The notes beneath the pieces were generated by a model. The model was not told where the DNA came from and ran no database searches. It saw nothing but the letters and a program-made list of their open reading frames with translations. Both the position numbers and the translations under genes were made by a program. Below, piece after piece: positions 1 through 12,049 of a stretch of DNA of 64,000 bases. Source of the DNA: Margaritispora aquatica (Eukaryota > Ascomycota > Leotiomycetes > Helotiales > Discinellaceae); assembly GCA_007644065.1 (NCBI GenBank), contig VJWN01000034.1, positions 5,107 to 69,106 of the forward strand. The letters run 5' to 3'. Every line of letters begins with the position of its first letter. Positions within the stretch are counted from its first letter, which is position 1.

Positions 1-296
1 CCTTACAATCTTAATGGAAATTCCCGCTGGTTCAGCTCCAGTGGCGAGATATTCAGGTGTAGTATACTGAGGCCTTATAAGGTCAACCTTAACACCAAGC
101 GATCCACCGTTGGCCCCACAACTCAGTATATAATTGGTGGAGTTGCCTGGGGGACCTACTTCCCCTCCATCGATGGTGCTGGCAATGTCTTCAAATAAAA
201 CGGCGGTCATTACATTGGGGTTGATATGTTTTGCAAGGACAAGAACGGTACCGGCTTCGTAGAGTCCCCATTCTGCGCATTCGAAAGGGCCGGTTG
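1..296 (+). pseudogene. 3' end of an unidentified coding sequence with an in-frame stop
   Basis: Reading from base 1 in frame 1 gives a protein-like stretch of about 65 residues (containing IIGGVAWGTYFPSIDGAG) that meets a TAA at 196-198. The same frame then continues for 32 more protein-like residues (GGHYIGVDMFCKDKNG) to a TGA at 294-296. Frame continuity across the stop suggests one original exon with a nonsense mutation. The alternative is a normal C-terminus with chance coding-like sequence behind it. The family is not recognised, and the start lies outside the window. Confidence 0.35.
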
Positions 297-1612
297 AAGG
301 GACTAGTGAAGAATATATTAGTTGGAGTCTTTCTTTGGATATTGACAGATCAAGTAGAAGATTGATATCTGGTTCGCTACCCTGGTGATAGATAAAAGAT
401 GCACTTACTGGTCAACATAGCAACTGGAATTAGCGATCTCTGAGTTCGTCTGACTTCCAGAACAGATACTTATACAATCATGAAATGCAAGTGTTTAGAT
501 GTTGCTTGCCGCTGGTTATGAATTAAACGGCTATAAATTGCACCGTGAACAGAATTCGAAAGTAGCTTTGATGCCAGGCACAATAGAGGCACAGCAATAG
601 AAGCTTGCAAGACGGAAATCACCTGGAGATGGCGAGAGATTCTCCTCCGAGACTCCATGGAACTGTAGCCACCGGCTATTCTCCTCATCTCATTATCCAC
701 CCTGAACTCAATCTTGAGGGAACTGGAAGTCGATCTGGCCAAGACCACATTCAAAAAGCGAAAATTTCTTGGCAATGCTCAGCCCATTTGCTTGAGAGCA
801 GATAAGATACCTGTACCCTCCAGGAAATATGCCCAACAAGAGAGATCCAACCTTGGCATTCATTTTCGGTGAAGACTTCCTGATTACCTTGACTTTCGTA
901 TCCTTGAATTCGCAAGAAACCCACCTGGGCCGCTTATGTGCGTCAGTATATTAAACCAGGATTTGAGGGAATCAGGTACGACTAAAGAACCTGGTAACTT
1001 TGTCAAATTCTTGAATGGCAATAGAAACAAAAACACCAACGTCTGACTAACATATAATCCTGGTACGTGACAGGTATTTTAATGGGTAGGTCTTGGTACC
1101 TGTACTATCGCTGTTATAATATATATTGTATTATATGTGTTTACCTAGCTTTCATCGGCGGGCAATGGAGATGGGATATCATTGCGGCATCGGGGAACAT
1201 TGCTACCTTAGGAAGGTGGTTTAGATACTACAATTTCTCGTCTAGGGAATCTTTAGATTTGCCTAAGTGGCGAAGCCTTAGCATTGACGACTTAGTCGCC
1301 GAAGAAGTGTCATGAGCCAAACGTGCGGATATATTAGGTTTGCGGTGTTGTAAGCAGATAGCATTATAAAGTCCTTGTAGTTTCCAATGTTTCTAATTAG
1401 TGGTGTTGCTAGGCGATTCAGCGCCTAAAATACGAGCAAAGCAGCATACGGCATCCTTGACCCCTGGAATATTCCCCTGAATGCTAGTGACAACTAAGCT
1501 TTCTCCTCAACACTTCATCTCAACCTCGAAGCTTTCCACCTCAAATCCATCACCTGTTCTGCGTTCATCAATCAGTACCAAATAAGAAGCATCCCATTCT
1601 GTGACTCCCAAG
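297..1612. other. intergenic, no gene seen
   Basis: Only short open frames without recognisable domains or splice structure occur here, for example 605-805 and 1067-1315 on the plus strand. No repeat or RNA gene was recognised. Confidence 0.5.
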
Positions 1613-2540
1613 ATGGCTGAAGGCTCGGAAAACCCTGATTGCAAGAAAAAAAGCGTGAACTTGGAGTTGATCGGAGATGACAAAATGAACTGGAGATTAA
1701 GAAATATGGTGCGTTGAAATATTGCGAACGAGACTGTGAAGGTCTCCTTCAAGCTTTCAAACCACAGAGCTAATCTTCCGTGCTTGGCAGTACGAGTACG
1801 GTTTTTTTCCTGAGTTCCATGACCCTATAGTGATGAACTCGAAAGGGCGAGACGACCTGGTTAAACACGTTCAAATACATGATACTCTGTACTGTGTCAT
1901 TGTTACCGAGCTCAAGGAGAATTTGATAGATTACTATGTGCGCATGATAAATCTACTCACTCCGATAATCATCCTCACTTATGATGTTTCTTCTAAAGAG
2001 TCATTTCAGAATTTGAAGAAGATCTATGACATGATCCCTCTGCCGAAGGATGGAAAATTACGACTTGAGCCACATGAACCTGCTCCTTAGCCATACCATC
2101 ATCTATATGTGCTCGCGAATCGTTACCCCAAGGTCATCATCGGATGCAGATATCCCGAGGACAACCCAAGAGAAGTCGAGACGCAGGATGTGGAAGTGTT
2201 TATTAGCCAGCACCCCGAATGCAAATTTGCTGGGGAATGTATGCCCAAGCAGGGCGTGAACGAGAATGTTGACGAAGTCTTCCGTTTCGTACTTGCGGAA
2301 TATCATGATCTCCGGAAACGAGCTAGGCGGGAAGAAGATCTCTATCTTCATGTTGAGGTCGAGGCCTCCAAGAAGAAGAAGAAGAAGAAGAGGAAGAGGA
2401 AGAGGAAGAGGAAGAGGAAGAGGAAGAGGAAGAGGAAGAGGAAGAGGAAGAGGAAGAGGAAGAGGAAGAGGAAGAGGAAGAGGAAGAGGAAGAGGAAGAG
2501 GAAGAGGAAGAGGAAGATGGAGAAGTCCTGTGTGATGTAG
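1613..2540 (+). pseudogene. degenerate Ras-like small GTPase with Lys/Arg-repeat tail
   Basis: A 32-codon first exon (1613-1708) joins across a GT-AG intron (1709-1790) to a longer exon in the same phase. The joined product follows the Ras fold. PEFHDPIV sits at the switch I position, IIILTYDVSSKESF at the beta4/alpha3 position, then VIIGCRYPED where the NKxD strand belongs, and GVNENVDEVFRFVLAEY as the last helix. The P-loop is lost (GDDKMNW instead of GxxxxGKS), and NKxD is not preserved, so GTP binding is unlikely. An in-frame TAG at 2088-2090 separates the two halves. No GT donor lies nearby that could splice it out. The tail is about 40 residues of alternating Arg and Lys from a hexanucleotide repeat. 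I infer a decaying copy; a diverged but expressed family member is possible if the TAG is bypassed. Confidence 0.65.
2391..2516 (+). repeat. hexanucleotide microsatellite (AGGAAG)21
   Basis: About 21 near-perfect copies of AGGAAG follow a short (AAG)n run at 2371-2390. Read in the frame of the GTPase-like sequence they give alternating Arg and Lys. Antisense they give a Leu/Pro repeat that produces a spurious open frame. Confidence 0.95.
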
Positions 2541-4896
2541 TGAGGAGGTCATTTTGCAGGCTCTAATTGCTATTCGACCTATTTGTAAGGATCTAGGATA
2601 TGATAATAGGTGCAGGTGTCTGCGACATGCTTTGGAGTCTGTAGTCTACCTAGGGAACTTGACCAAGTTCAACGTTGAAATCTAGTAGCTTCCTCTCTTG
2701 GCGGCAACCACAGTACTGCATGGATGTTTATCTATGGAGCTGTGTCCGACGGGATCAAATTATAGGAACTGAGGAGAGGTGATGGAGAAATGCAAATTCG
2801 CACCTGGCCAGGCTGGCACGGATGGAGATGATGACATACTGATTAAATTAGGGAGAGAGACTGTACTGGTACAAGTATGTTGCTCCCAACAAGCATAATC
2901 GATCGTAAGCTTTAGACTAACGGCTACCCTAGCCTAGTATTAGAGGAATCCGTGGCTTGGTAGATTTTGTTACTGTTACGGCCGACGTATTTTTTGTTTC
3001 TATGGAGACGTTGCAGCGGATGTACATTGTATAGTAATCTGTGAGTAACGATGTGCGCCTTTCCTTTTGGTACGTGATGGCCCGATTGCGGAGTCTCTTA
3101 GTTGTTCGAAACTAAGAATACTAATAAAAACCCTTATATCTATGGTGTAAAAGTCCCATTTTTTAATTTAACTCTTACTTAAAAACGTATTATAAAAATA
3201 CCCAAATGATTAGAAAGTGAAAATTTATAGTCGAATAATAATCGAAAATGTAGTAGAACAGGTTGGTCTTGATAGATATATCTTTTAGTTTGGTAGGGGT
3301 TTATAAGCCGCCATAAACACTGAGCCGCCGAATAACTATCTATAGTATATCACCACAGTGGGATGCCAGTATATTTAGAAAAGCGAAAATATCACCACGC
3401 CAACGTCGTTGATAGTTCCAGTTTTGCTACTGATAACCCGCTGCGCATTCATCATATCTTCTCACAGCATTTTTCTCTGGCAAGGAAAACATGCCGGCAT
3501 ATAAGGCACAGCCAAGGGTTGCTACATTGATTGATAAAGCAATGTTGCCACAGAGCCTGTCCATCTTATATAGGATAGGGGTGAGGATATTTCATGTCCA
3601 GAAAACTAGCGAGAAAGAATTGAGCTACTTTATTCAGCAAAGCCCCCAAGACTCAAGAAATAGCTAGAGACAAATTGGTATCATATCGAAGGCTTCAACT
3701 GATTAAGTAGCTAGCTTATTATTCCTAGATTTTTTTTTAATTTTATTTTTAGCTGAATGACTGCCTGACTGACTGACTGTTAGCTAGAGATATTGACAAC
3801 TGACTGGCTTAATAAGTTAACTAATAAGCTAGCTGACTTATTGGACACTCTAAAAGGCAAAATTGCCTAGTGAGTCCACAGCAGCAATACGAGAGACCAC
3901 CTCCATCGTAAGTTCATGGGCAGAGAGAGCTAGAGTACAGAAAGATGCTAATGGCGTACTTTATGAGGTCCATAAGGTAGGGCAGCCTGAGCTGATAGTT
4001 GGTTTGTTTTGCATGAGTGCCTGAGGAGCAAGATCATATGAGTAAACTACTCTTGTAGGCTGCTTTTGGACTTCTACTGGAGCTGCAGCACAATTGCTTT
4101 ATTACGATCACGATTTGCTGATCCTTCCTCTCAGAAATCCTCTAGGCACCAATATGTATCAGATCACGCGATTATTAATTACGCGAGCTTAGCAAGTTTC
4201 TCGTCCGAGACAGGTTTCGTATTTCCACTAGCAACAAACCGAAAGACGCCGGCAAATCCACCACAACCCATCGCATTCAGATCCGTCGGGACCCGTCGGG
4301 AATTTCAAACCTGCAGGATTATGGCTTTCTGTCCCAGCCTCAGTTGAAACCTTTTGTGGATTACATCAAAAGGAATGCCATCTCTTCACCCAGTTCCCTT
4401 GCAGGCAGTGCTCTGGACCGAATAAATTTCTCCGAGTCAGCCTAGCCACGATATAGTATCACTGCTCTCGCCCGAAACTTGAGTAAATCTAGCTCGACAG
4501 CTGAGTCCTGCACACCTCCAACATTCAAGACCGTGGGGGACTAGTTCTCATCATCGAATGCGATTGACCAAAAAATTTCAGCTCTTGCTGCGATATGCAG
4601 TCGCGAAGCCACCTGAAGTGATCTTTTACGCCCATGAATGTCTCTTGGAATTCCACTTCGCGAATGAAATTGCAAGAATTTAAAGGCGTTCCAGAGCCTG
4701 ATATTACTTTTGAGCTCCAGAATCTAGCTTGTAATTGACCTTACAGTGTAAAGGGCACAAATTCATGAACAGAATTGTCTATAACTTGATAGATTTCCCC
4801 TGGATTGAAAAGTCGACAATTCAGAGCAATTAAGTTTCTAACAATACAGCACTCGTATAACTTGAGCTACCCTCCACGACTGCAATCACCCTAGCA
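2541..4896. other. intergenic, AT-rich, no gene seen
   Basis: 3100-3350 is AT-rich, and 3740-3850 carries loose CTGACT/GCTAG repetitions. The open frame at 4066-4347 shows no domain. No coding sequence is supported. Confidence 0.5.
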
Positions 4897-7800
4897 ATGA
4901 CTGGTATACTATCTCGTGGAGATGCAGATCAAAATTTGAGGAGTATTCGGGCTAGCAATGGCCTTGAGAGCAATACAAGAGTACCTCAAGCTATTGTCAA
5001 AAACCTCGAAGCCTCAGCAAACGTGTAAGTATTGTCTTTCGACAAAGTGGTTGTTGTTGCTAAACTCCCATAGCCTTGCAGACCAATTATACCAGAAATA
5101 TACCCACTTTCTTCTCGAACTGATTCAGAATGCCGATGACAACCATTACGAGGTCCAGGATCCTACCATCCATCTTACATACGGTAGGAATCATCTCCGC
5201 ATTGATTGCAACGAGGTTGGATTCTCTCCGAAAGATGTGGATGCAATTTGTAGTATTGGACAAAGCTCCAAAACAAGCTCCGGTGTTTCTACTCAGTATG
5301 TGGGCGAGAAGGGTATCGGCTTCAAGTCTGTCTCCAAGGCGGCAGATATAGTTTGGGTAACATCACGGGCATATGAGTTCAAGTTTGACAGGAGTGTCAA
5401 GCTTGGTATGATTGCGCCCATCCTGGCCGATTTTCCGACCAAGAAGTTGCATTGGACTTCTTTTTACTTGCAAATTGCTCATGGTTATGATGTTGAAGAG
5501 TTGATATCGGATTTAAATGGTTTGGATGCCCGCCTTCTCATCTTCCTTCGCCGACTCAGGAAAATCGTCATCACCATTATCGATGCCAATGGAATAGCTT
5601 CTACCAGAACATTGACACGAGCGGAAGGCAAAATCGAGGGAAGACATGCAATTTATCCGAGAGAAAACCAGAAAGCGATGAATTTCTTAGTGAACCGCTA
5701 CCAAGCGAGGAACCTTCCCCTGAGGAGAAGCGAGATGGTGTAAGCGAGTCAGAGCTTTTACTCGCATTTCCTGTTGACGATCATAACCAACCGAAATTGG
5801 ACGCGGAAGAAGTCTTTGCTTTCTTGCCGATACGAGACTACGGATTCAAGGTACCATCCCGTCAATCAAAGAGCACGGATCTTTCTGACTTTTCTGTAGT
5901 TCATGTCACAGGCCGATTTTCTCCTTCCCGCCAGTCGCGAGGACATCGATAATTCCTCCAGATGAAATCAATCTCTTCGAGACCAGTTCGTCGATGCGTT
6001 TCTGCAAAGTGTTGTTGGATTCAACTCTGGTTTCCTAAGCTATACCTGGCTCCGATATTTGCCGTCAAACCCAGTGTCTCACGATTTCTTCTCTCCACTC
6101 AAAGCACAAATTCTAGAACGACTTTCAAACGAGCCTGTGCTGGAGTCCTGGGACAAGAACCTTAGAGCCAGCTCCAGCCTGATATATGTGCCCAAGAAAT
6201 ATTTGGATCACGATGGAATTCCTTTGACGCTCACGACCTCGAAGCTTGGCCGCTATATTTCCAATGGCTATAACCACGAGGATACCAATCAACTCAACCT
6301 TTTGAATGTCACCGAGATGGACGATGCGCTATTCCTTGATCATCTAGAGGCGATTGTCAATTCTCGACACGACTGCTTAGCGAACAAATCCCAAGAGTGG
6401 CACGCGTATTTGGCTATGGTGTTAGTGAAAATTTGGGAAACTCCACATCAGGAAGGAACACGGTCCGTGGTTAATCGGCCTGGTAGAATTCTATCAAGAT
6501 CTAAGCTGCATAACACGAAGGATGTTGAAAAGAGTAATGTGCAAGAACGTATCAAGGGATTTCCAATTATCCCTCTTCGAGATGCAATGGGTCTCCGCAA
6601 TGACAAGCAATCTATTTTTCCCCGGCACATCCGAGGAGTGGAATCTTCCAGGTGGCATCGATATTCTTGTCGTTGATTCAAATGCGGCAGAGAATGTGCC
6701 TCGAACAAACCTCTTCCGCGCCATCGGAGTGCAAGACTTTAAAATCAGCAACATTACCCTAATAATCATCGCAGATCATAGCGACATATCTTTCGACCCT
6801 GGCAAATGCTTCTCGGGCAGATCTCATTTCTCAGATATCATTCCTCTATATGAATGGATGGAAAAATGAAGATGGTAAGCAGTTCTGGTTTGCAACAGAA
6901 TCAGATGAACGAGCTTTAGGAAACGTACTTTCCGTCCACACCGAGCACATTTCATATTCGGCTTCTAAGTTATTTGCAAATTATCGAAGACAGTTTCGAT
7001 TTATTCACCCGGATTACATGGCAACATGCGTCAAGAACGAAGTCGGCTGGCATAGTTGGTTGACTTCGAACATGAGTCTTTACACCGTCCCAAGGCTCAC
7101 CCGAATCATTAGAGGAGTCGCTCCTCGATCGTAGGTATTCGAGATGAGCCATGAATTTGAGTTCATCATCCAAAATATGTCGTCCACGCTCGCAATAAAG
7201 GTCTTGTGCTTTAATTGGAGGCATTACGAAAAATTCTTTGAGTTTTGCGCAGAAAAGTGGTTTTGTCGCCAGAGGAAGAACACATCAAGATCACGGTGAA
7301 AGACAAGTACTTCGAGACCGGGTGTAACCCTAACGAACTCACGGAAAAGCTCGCATCTTTTACTGGGATAGACAAATCGAAAGACGGAAAATTTCTCCTC
7401 TATCAGGTGCTTGTCTTATCCGACACTGCCGAAATAGTTGAGATCCTCGAGCAGCATAGCATACCTCTCTCCTACCGCGAGGATGAGGGAGACAACGAAT
7501 GGTTAAATACAAAGAGGAAAGGAGGACTTGCTACGCATGCTAGGATTCCATCACAGTCCAGGCTCGAGATGTTTACTGTCAGATCTTCCCGAAATATGAA
7601 GTTGATGTCAAATGGTGATAAGGAAGAAATGATCAATGTGGAGCATGATCCAGTTGCCCCTCTGAATAAGACGGCAGGTGACAGTCCATTTGGAGCAGGC
7701 TTCCGGATTGCGGCCGTACCCAGAACCTTCAGCCGTGGTAGGATGCCTGAATATAGTGTGGACAAAGAGTTAGAATTCATTGGCGAGAATCACGTAAGTA

Positions 7801-8361
7801 AACCTGACCCTTTCCTATTCACCAGCTGAAAAGAATTGTGACGAAAAAGAAAGAAAATTACTTACGAACTTGTAGGTCTGTCAAATGATTGCCAAAGCCA
7901 TGGGAGAGCATTTCAATCCCGAAGAGCACTGGACATCGCAGCATCGCACCAAAGCCAGCTTCTATGCGCTCTCAGCCATCGATTATGCGTTTCCCTTTAC
8001 TATCAAAGACACCACCGGCACGTGGACCGAAGTCATGGCTCGATCTGGCATTCCCGAAGTACGGTCATGGAGAAGTCGCCCGCCAACCTGGCACATAATT
8101 GTCAAAACCACAACAAGACCTTTATCCGAAGAATTTACAATAACATCATCGCAATTTGACAGGGCAAAATCGTATGGAGTTCAGTTGCAGGAAAAGAAAT
8201 ATCGTATCCCATGTGATGTGGCTCTTCTTATGCGTATTCACAATGCGGGAATGGAAAAGGTGCCGCAGGTAGCCATGTTCTTCGATCCTTGGGAATTGTA
8301 CCTCGATGATGGGTTGAAGTTAAGAACTTTTGGGCCATACTTTGGACGAATATTCGAATGA
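4897..8361 (+). pseudogene. broken sacsin/NO VEIN-type GHKL ATPase gene with DUF3883-like end
   Basis: The first exon (4897-5024) splices over a 49-base intron (5025-5073) into a GHKL ATPase domain. The N-box is HFLLELIQNADDN, the next motif DCNEVGF, and the glycine-rich lid GEKGIGFKSV. Family-like segments follow in order: SELLLAFPVD, FAFLPIRDYGFK spliced to FMSQADFLLPASRED, WLRYLP, GGIDILVVDSNAAE, and a C-terminal VKTT region like the DUF3883 end (intron about 7795-7875). The gene is broken. TGA at 5963 stands where the family has the Trp of a Trp-Asn pair, and TAG occurs at 7132. The frame also shifts near 5650-5690, 6590, 6820 and 7245, with no splice sites to explain the shifts. About 3.4 kb is short for the family, and a central deletion near 7240 is likely. 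Intact homologues are large proteins of unknown role in fungi. Confidence 0.8.
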
Positions 8362-8519
8362 TATTATTGAGAATGCATTTCTTTTATCTCATATTTTATC
8401 AAGGAGCCGAATTTCAAACTTTAAATCATATAATACAGCCACATGCTATTTCCTAATAGAATCATTGGTTAAATCCCCAAGTCGAAATAGTTCTAAAAAC
8501 GGAATGGCTTCTTAATGTA
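8362..8519. other. short AT-rich spacer
   Basis: AT-rich sequence after the ATPase relic; no feature seen. Confidence 0.4.
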
Positions 8520-9296
8520 TTGCAGGCTGTAATGAGTTTGCGCAGGAAGTCTTCAAGTCTTCTTTCCCTGAGCGGACCAGCAAATTCTCGTTAATACGTT
8601 CAGAGCCTTACGAGATCGATTTTCCGTACAGACTAAGGTACCTCCAGCAGCTTGCTGCAATCCAGAAGATTTTAACTGACTGGGGCTTTTATATTTTTGT
8701 AATCAATCACTCCATGTCATATAATATCAGAGAGGTCTCAGGCCTACCCAAAATCATGCAGTAGACCCTGTCACTCCCTGCTGCAAGTTTTAGAGACCCC
8801 TTGACTGCCTGAATTGAGAACTCAGTAGACTTTGTGCGCCTGTGGAAGCAGAAGCTTCAAATGTTGCACTGCAGATACAGACGGCGGCAGTTCTGGCTTG
8901 AATACGCATCATTACTCGAAGGCTATTCTAAGATGACGATTATAGGCACTGCATTTATGTCCCATAGTACCCCCCTCACAGAGGAGCTAGATACACCTTC
9001 TCATGGAAAGCGAATTTCTTATTCAATCAGGAACAGGCACATCTTGCAGTATCCTTTATGCCGTGGCCATGTCTCTGCCTAACCGCTTTGAATACGAAGC
9101 TGAACAAAAAGTTCAGGTAATGAGCCATATAGTCAACAAGTGGCCTGCTATACACTTCATCAACTGGCGCGGATCTTGGGTACTTACTGCTCTGCATATT
9201 GCGGTACAGAAGCTATTTCTTGATGATAGTATTATTTTGTTAAATCACGGCGTATTCATCAATATGAGAGATGTGCACAACCGTACCTACTACTGA
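8520..9296 (+). pseudogene. relic of an ankyrin-repeat protein
   Basis: The open frame 9003-9296 ends with TALHIAVQKLFLDDSIILL followed by NHGVFINMRDVHNRT. This matches one ankyrin repeat (TALHxAxxxG...LLxxGAxxNxxD) and the start of the next. It stops at once at 9294-9296. Upstream pieces around 8525-8690 and 8834-9000 are protein-like (for example EFAQEVFKSSFPER) but sit in other frames without clear splice sites. I read this as the remains of a larger ankyrin gene. No signal for an intact start was found. Confidence 0.45.
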
Positions 9297-9822
9297 GCCG
9301 AGATGGGATGCGAGACTCGAGGTTTGATCAATAGTAAGTGTGAATACCTACTCTAATATCCCTTTATTGATTCCCCACGTGCACCCGGAACAACATTGAT
9401 CAAGGAAATATGAATTATTTACAATGCAGAACGGAAAGGAAGGTATGAGGCGCGATGGGAAGGTCGATTTGTGCCTGCTCAATTTGTCTCAAAGAGTGGA
9501 CCCATTGTGGCAAGCTGCCTCTGATGTCCAGTTAAACTACATTTGTAGTGTAGTGACGAAAGAATAATCTCCGACAGTTTCAGGTTTTATCAATACAAAA
9601 GCCAGACAAAGAGCAGCCAAACGAAGAGTACTCAATACCAACAGCAACCTCAGTCAAACGACCGCAAAGAGTCCCGTAGGATGGACAAGCTCAGATCACT
9701 TGACTTGTAGTTATAAAATGATATGGATGTATTTATATAAGATTGCAAAGATTCAATTTAATAGTGTGGGCCCCCCGAACAAACTTGCTAATTTCCACAA
9801 CGATCACTCAATTATTCTGTCC
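9297..9822. other. intergenic, 3' flank of the dioxygenase gene
   Basis: No coding sequence or repeat is supported; the open frame at 9700-10143 on the plus strand is antisense to the dioxygenase gene. Confidence 0.5.
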
Positions 9823-11187
9823 CTAGGCCTTCAGAACAGTTTCAGTCTTAACATAAGCAGTCTCAAATGGGATCTCGGCCTGTGGCGTGATGCGAGCCAA
9901 GTGGCGTCTCTCTCCAGTTGTCCAGTCAATGGTAGCAGAGTGGACAGTAACACGGTTCTACAACAGTTAGCTCAGCCGTCATTGTCAACTCAGAAGGAAA
10001 AACACTCACATCCCAAACTACCACAGTTTTTGGTTGCCATCTCACGCGAGCTTGGTAGTCTACACCTCGGCCAATATGAGCAAATAAGAAAGCAAGAAGT
10101 GCGTCTGATTCTTCCTTCTTCAAGCCCACAATGCTGCGGGTGACTGGCATGATATTAGTATGCTCTTAAATTGTTCGGGTTGCTGGATTGAAAACTCACA
10201 TCCCTGATTGATGTACAATGCCTTCTCTCCGGTAGCTGGGTGAGTTCGCACAATAGGATGCTCATTATTGACAGGCTCTCTTCTCACGACGCCCTCCCTG
10301 TCACGACTAAATTGCGCTTGTTCAAAACCAGAGTGGAGAGCTTTGAGTCCGTGGAGTCTCTCCTTTAGTGCATCACTCAGGCGATTGTACGCTTCAACTT
10401 GATTGCCGAACAGGGTATCTCCGCCAACTTCAGGTTGGTCGAAGATGTATAAGAATGTGATTCCGGGAGGTTGTTGCTCATAAGAAACATCCGAGTGCCA
10501 GGAAACGCTGCTGTTACGGTTTGCGAGGAATGAATCGAATTCGGATCCAGTCTTTCCGTAGCGGTGAACGATGTGCAGTTCTGGGAATCCCTCTGGGCTA
10601 CCAGATGTAGGGTGAATATGATGACGACCGAAGTAGCCGCCAAAGTCCAGCGCTTCCTGGAGTGGGAGATCAGCAAGATCCTGGTCACGGAAAGCGACGA
10701 CTTTGCGTTGGGCCACGAGGAGTGCGAGTCTAGGATTTCGTTAAAAGATACTAGGGCAAGATATTGGGAGAGTTACTGATCCTTGCCAGCTGCATTGAGC
10801 TTGCTAAGTTGGACGCCCGTCACCTCCGAGCCGATGCCTGGAGTAAGCTTTTGGATCTTGGATCCTTCTGGGAGGAGATCTTTGAATGTTGCATCGGCAT
10901 CCTTGCCATGCTCGACATAATCAATGGGCTGTAGCGGAGCGTACTTCTGACCGTGATTCCAAGTAGGGAGGTATTGAGGATACTACCATACTTTAGTAAG
11001 TGCTGTCAAAGCAGTCACGCTTAGTCCAACTTGCCTTGGCATCAGTCTTTCCACCCTCAACCTCGATTTGTCTCTTTACTTTGGGTCTATCGGCTACTGG
11101 TGCTTTCTTATCAAGAGAAAGAGTTGCTAGTTTCTCAGGGGGTAAGGAAGACGTCTCCTCTGGAAGTTGTTCAATTGATGGTGCCAT
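9823..11187 (-). CDS. TauD-family 2-oxoglutarate-dependent dioxygenase
   Basis: Five exons on the minus strand (11187-11035, 10982-10777, 10729-10200, 10143-10010, 9957-9823) join to 385 codons. The family oxidises taurine or other sulfonates with Fe(II) and 2-oxoglutarate, releasing sulfite; substrates vary among fungal members. The iron ligands are visible: HSD in SWHSDVSYEQQPPG, and the distal His in NRVTVHSATIDW. The 2-oxoglutarate-binding Arg is in RRHLARITP. Length fits fungal JLP1-like enzymes. The first intron begins GCAAGT, so it is a GC-AG intron; the others are GT-AG. The gene diverges from a DAL5-family transporter 1.7 kb away. In Saccharomyces JLP1 also lies close to a DAL5-family cysteine transporter gene (YCT1), which supports a sulfur-scavenging role here. 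The substrate itself is not provable from sequence. Confidence 0.9.
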
Positions 11188-11971
11188 TGTGATGGAAATA
11201 TGAATTTGGTGGTAGCTTATAGAGACACACTTGACGAGATAATGAGGAGTTGTTAAATAGAATGCTACACGGATGGCAGAGAGAATTTAACCTTCGCGTT
11301 AATCGAACTTCAGACTTAAAACCAGGCCTGGACCAGCCTTTGTCGAAAGCCTCCTTGGACTACTTTGCTCATCTCGCGAAATCTTGCATACAGAATCGAG
11401 TCCGGGGATGACATGGCCAACGGAGATAGATCAAAATTACCTATCTCCGAGCCAAGTTTACTGTTTGAGTGGTACTAGCGAGACCAGGTTGTTTCAAGGA
11501 CGGAGAGTGTGTGCTTCAGTGAACGGAAATCGGCACAGAATAGTATAGCATAAGTAGCTAATATTATCAGCCACAAACTGATAACCTGCCAAGTTTATGG
11601 CATCAGCGAAGCATTTCATAGAGATATTACAACATTGATACTGGCGATTGCGATACTTGATCGTGGTTTTGCGGTTGCTGATATAAATGATAAGACGTGA
11701 CATATGGGGAAATTATGCTAGGAATGACGTGCTCCGCAACACAATTATTGGAGGAAATCTTCCACCAAAAACATTTCCTCAGACCATTTTGAGACTTATT
11801 CAATTTTGAAGAATGACCTATGTCTCGTCCTACTCGCTGTGATGAGGATATACTGTCCCTGTGCTTGTCGTGCAAGGGTATGTGGTGGCGCGGAGTTAAC
11901 AGCATCGTCGATACTAGCTATCGGAACTTAACACCGGACACCCAGTCAATTCTTTAGAAATCATTCAAACC

Positions 11972-12049
11972 TCTGAAAAGCTGACATAGTCAAGTTTATC
12001 TAAGTGGAAGTCTGAAAAGTTGACATAGTCGAGTTTGTCTAAGTTGAAG
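11972..12049. repeat. 39-base tandem duplication
   Basis: Two head-to-tail copies, 11972-12010 and 12011-12049, share the frame TCTGAAAAG.TGACATAGTC and TCTAAGT.GAAG. They differ at about four positions. Each contains GACATAGTC. No open frame spans it. Confidence 0.9.

Noticed and set aside
2103..2552. Minus-strand Leu/Pro-repeat frame
   Set aside because: Produced by the AGGAAG microsatellite read antisense; no domain.
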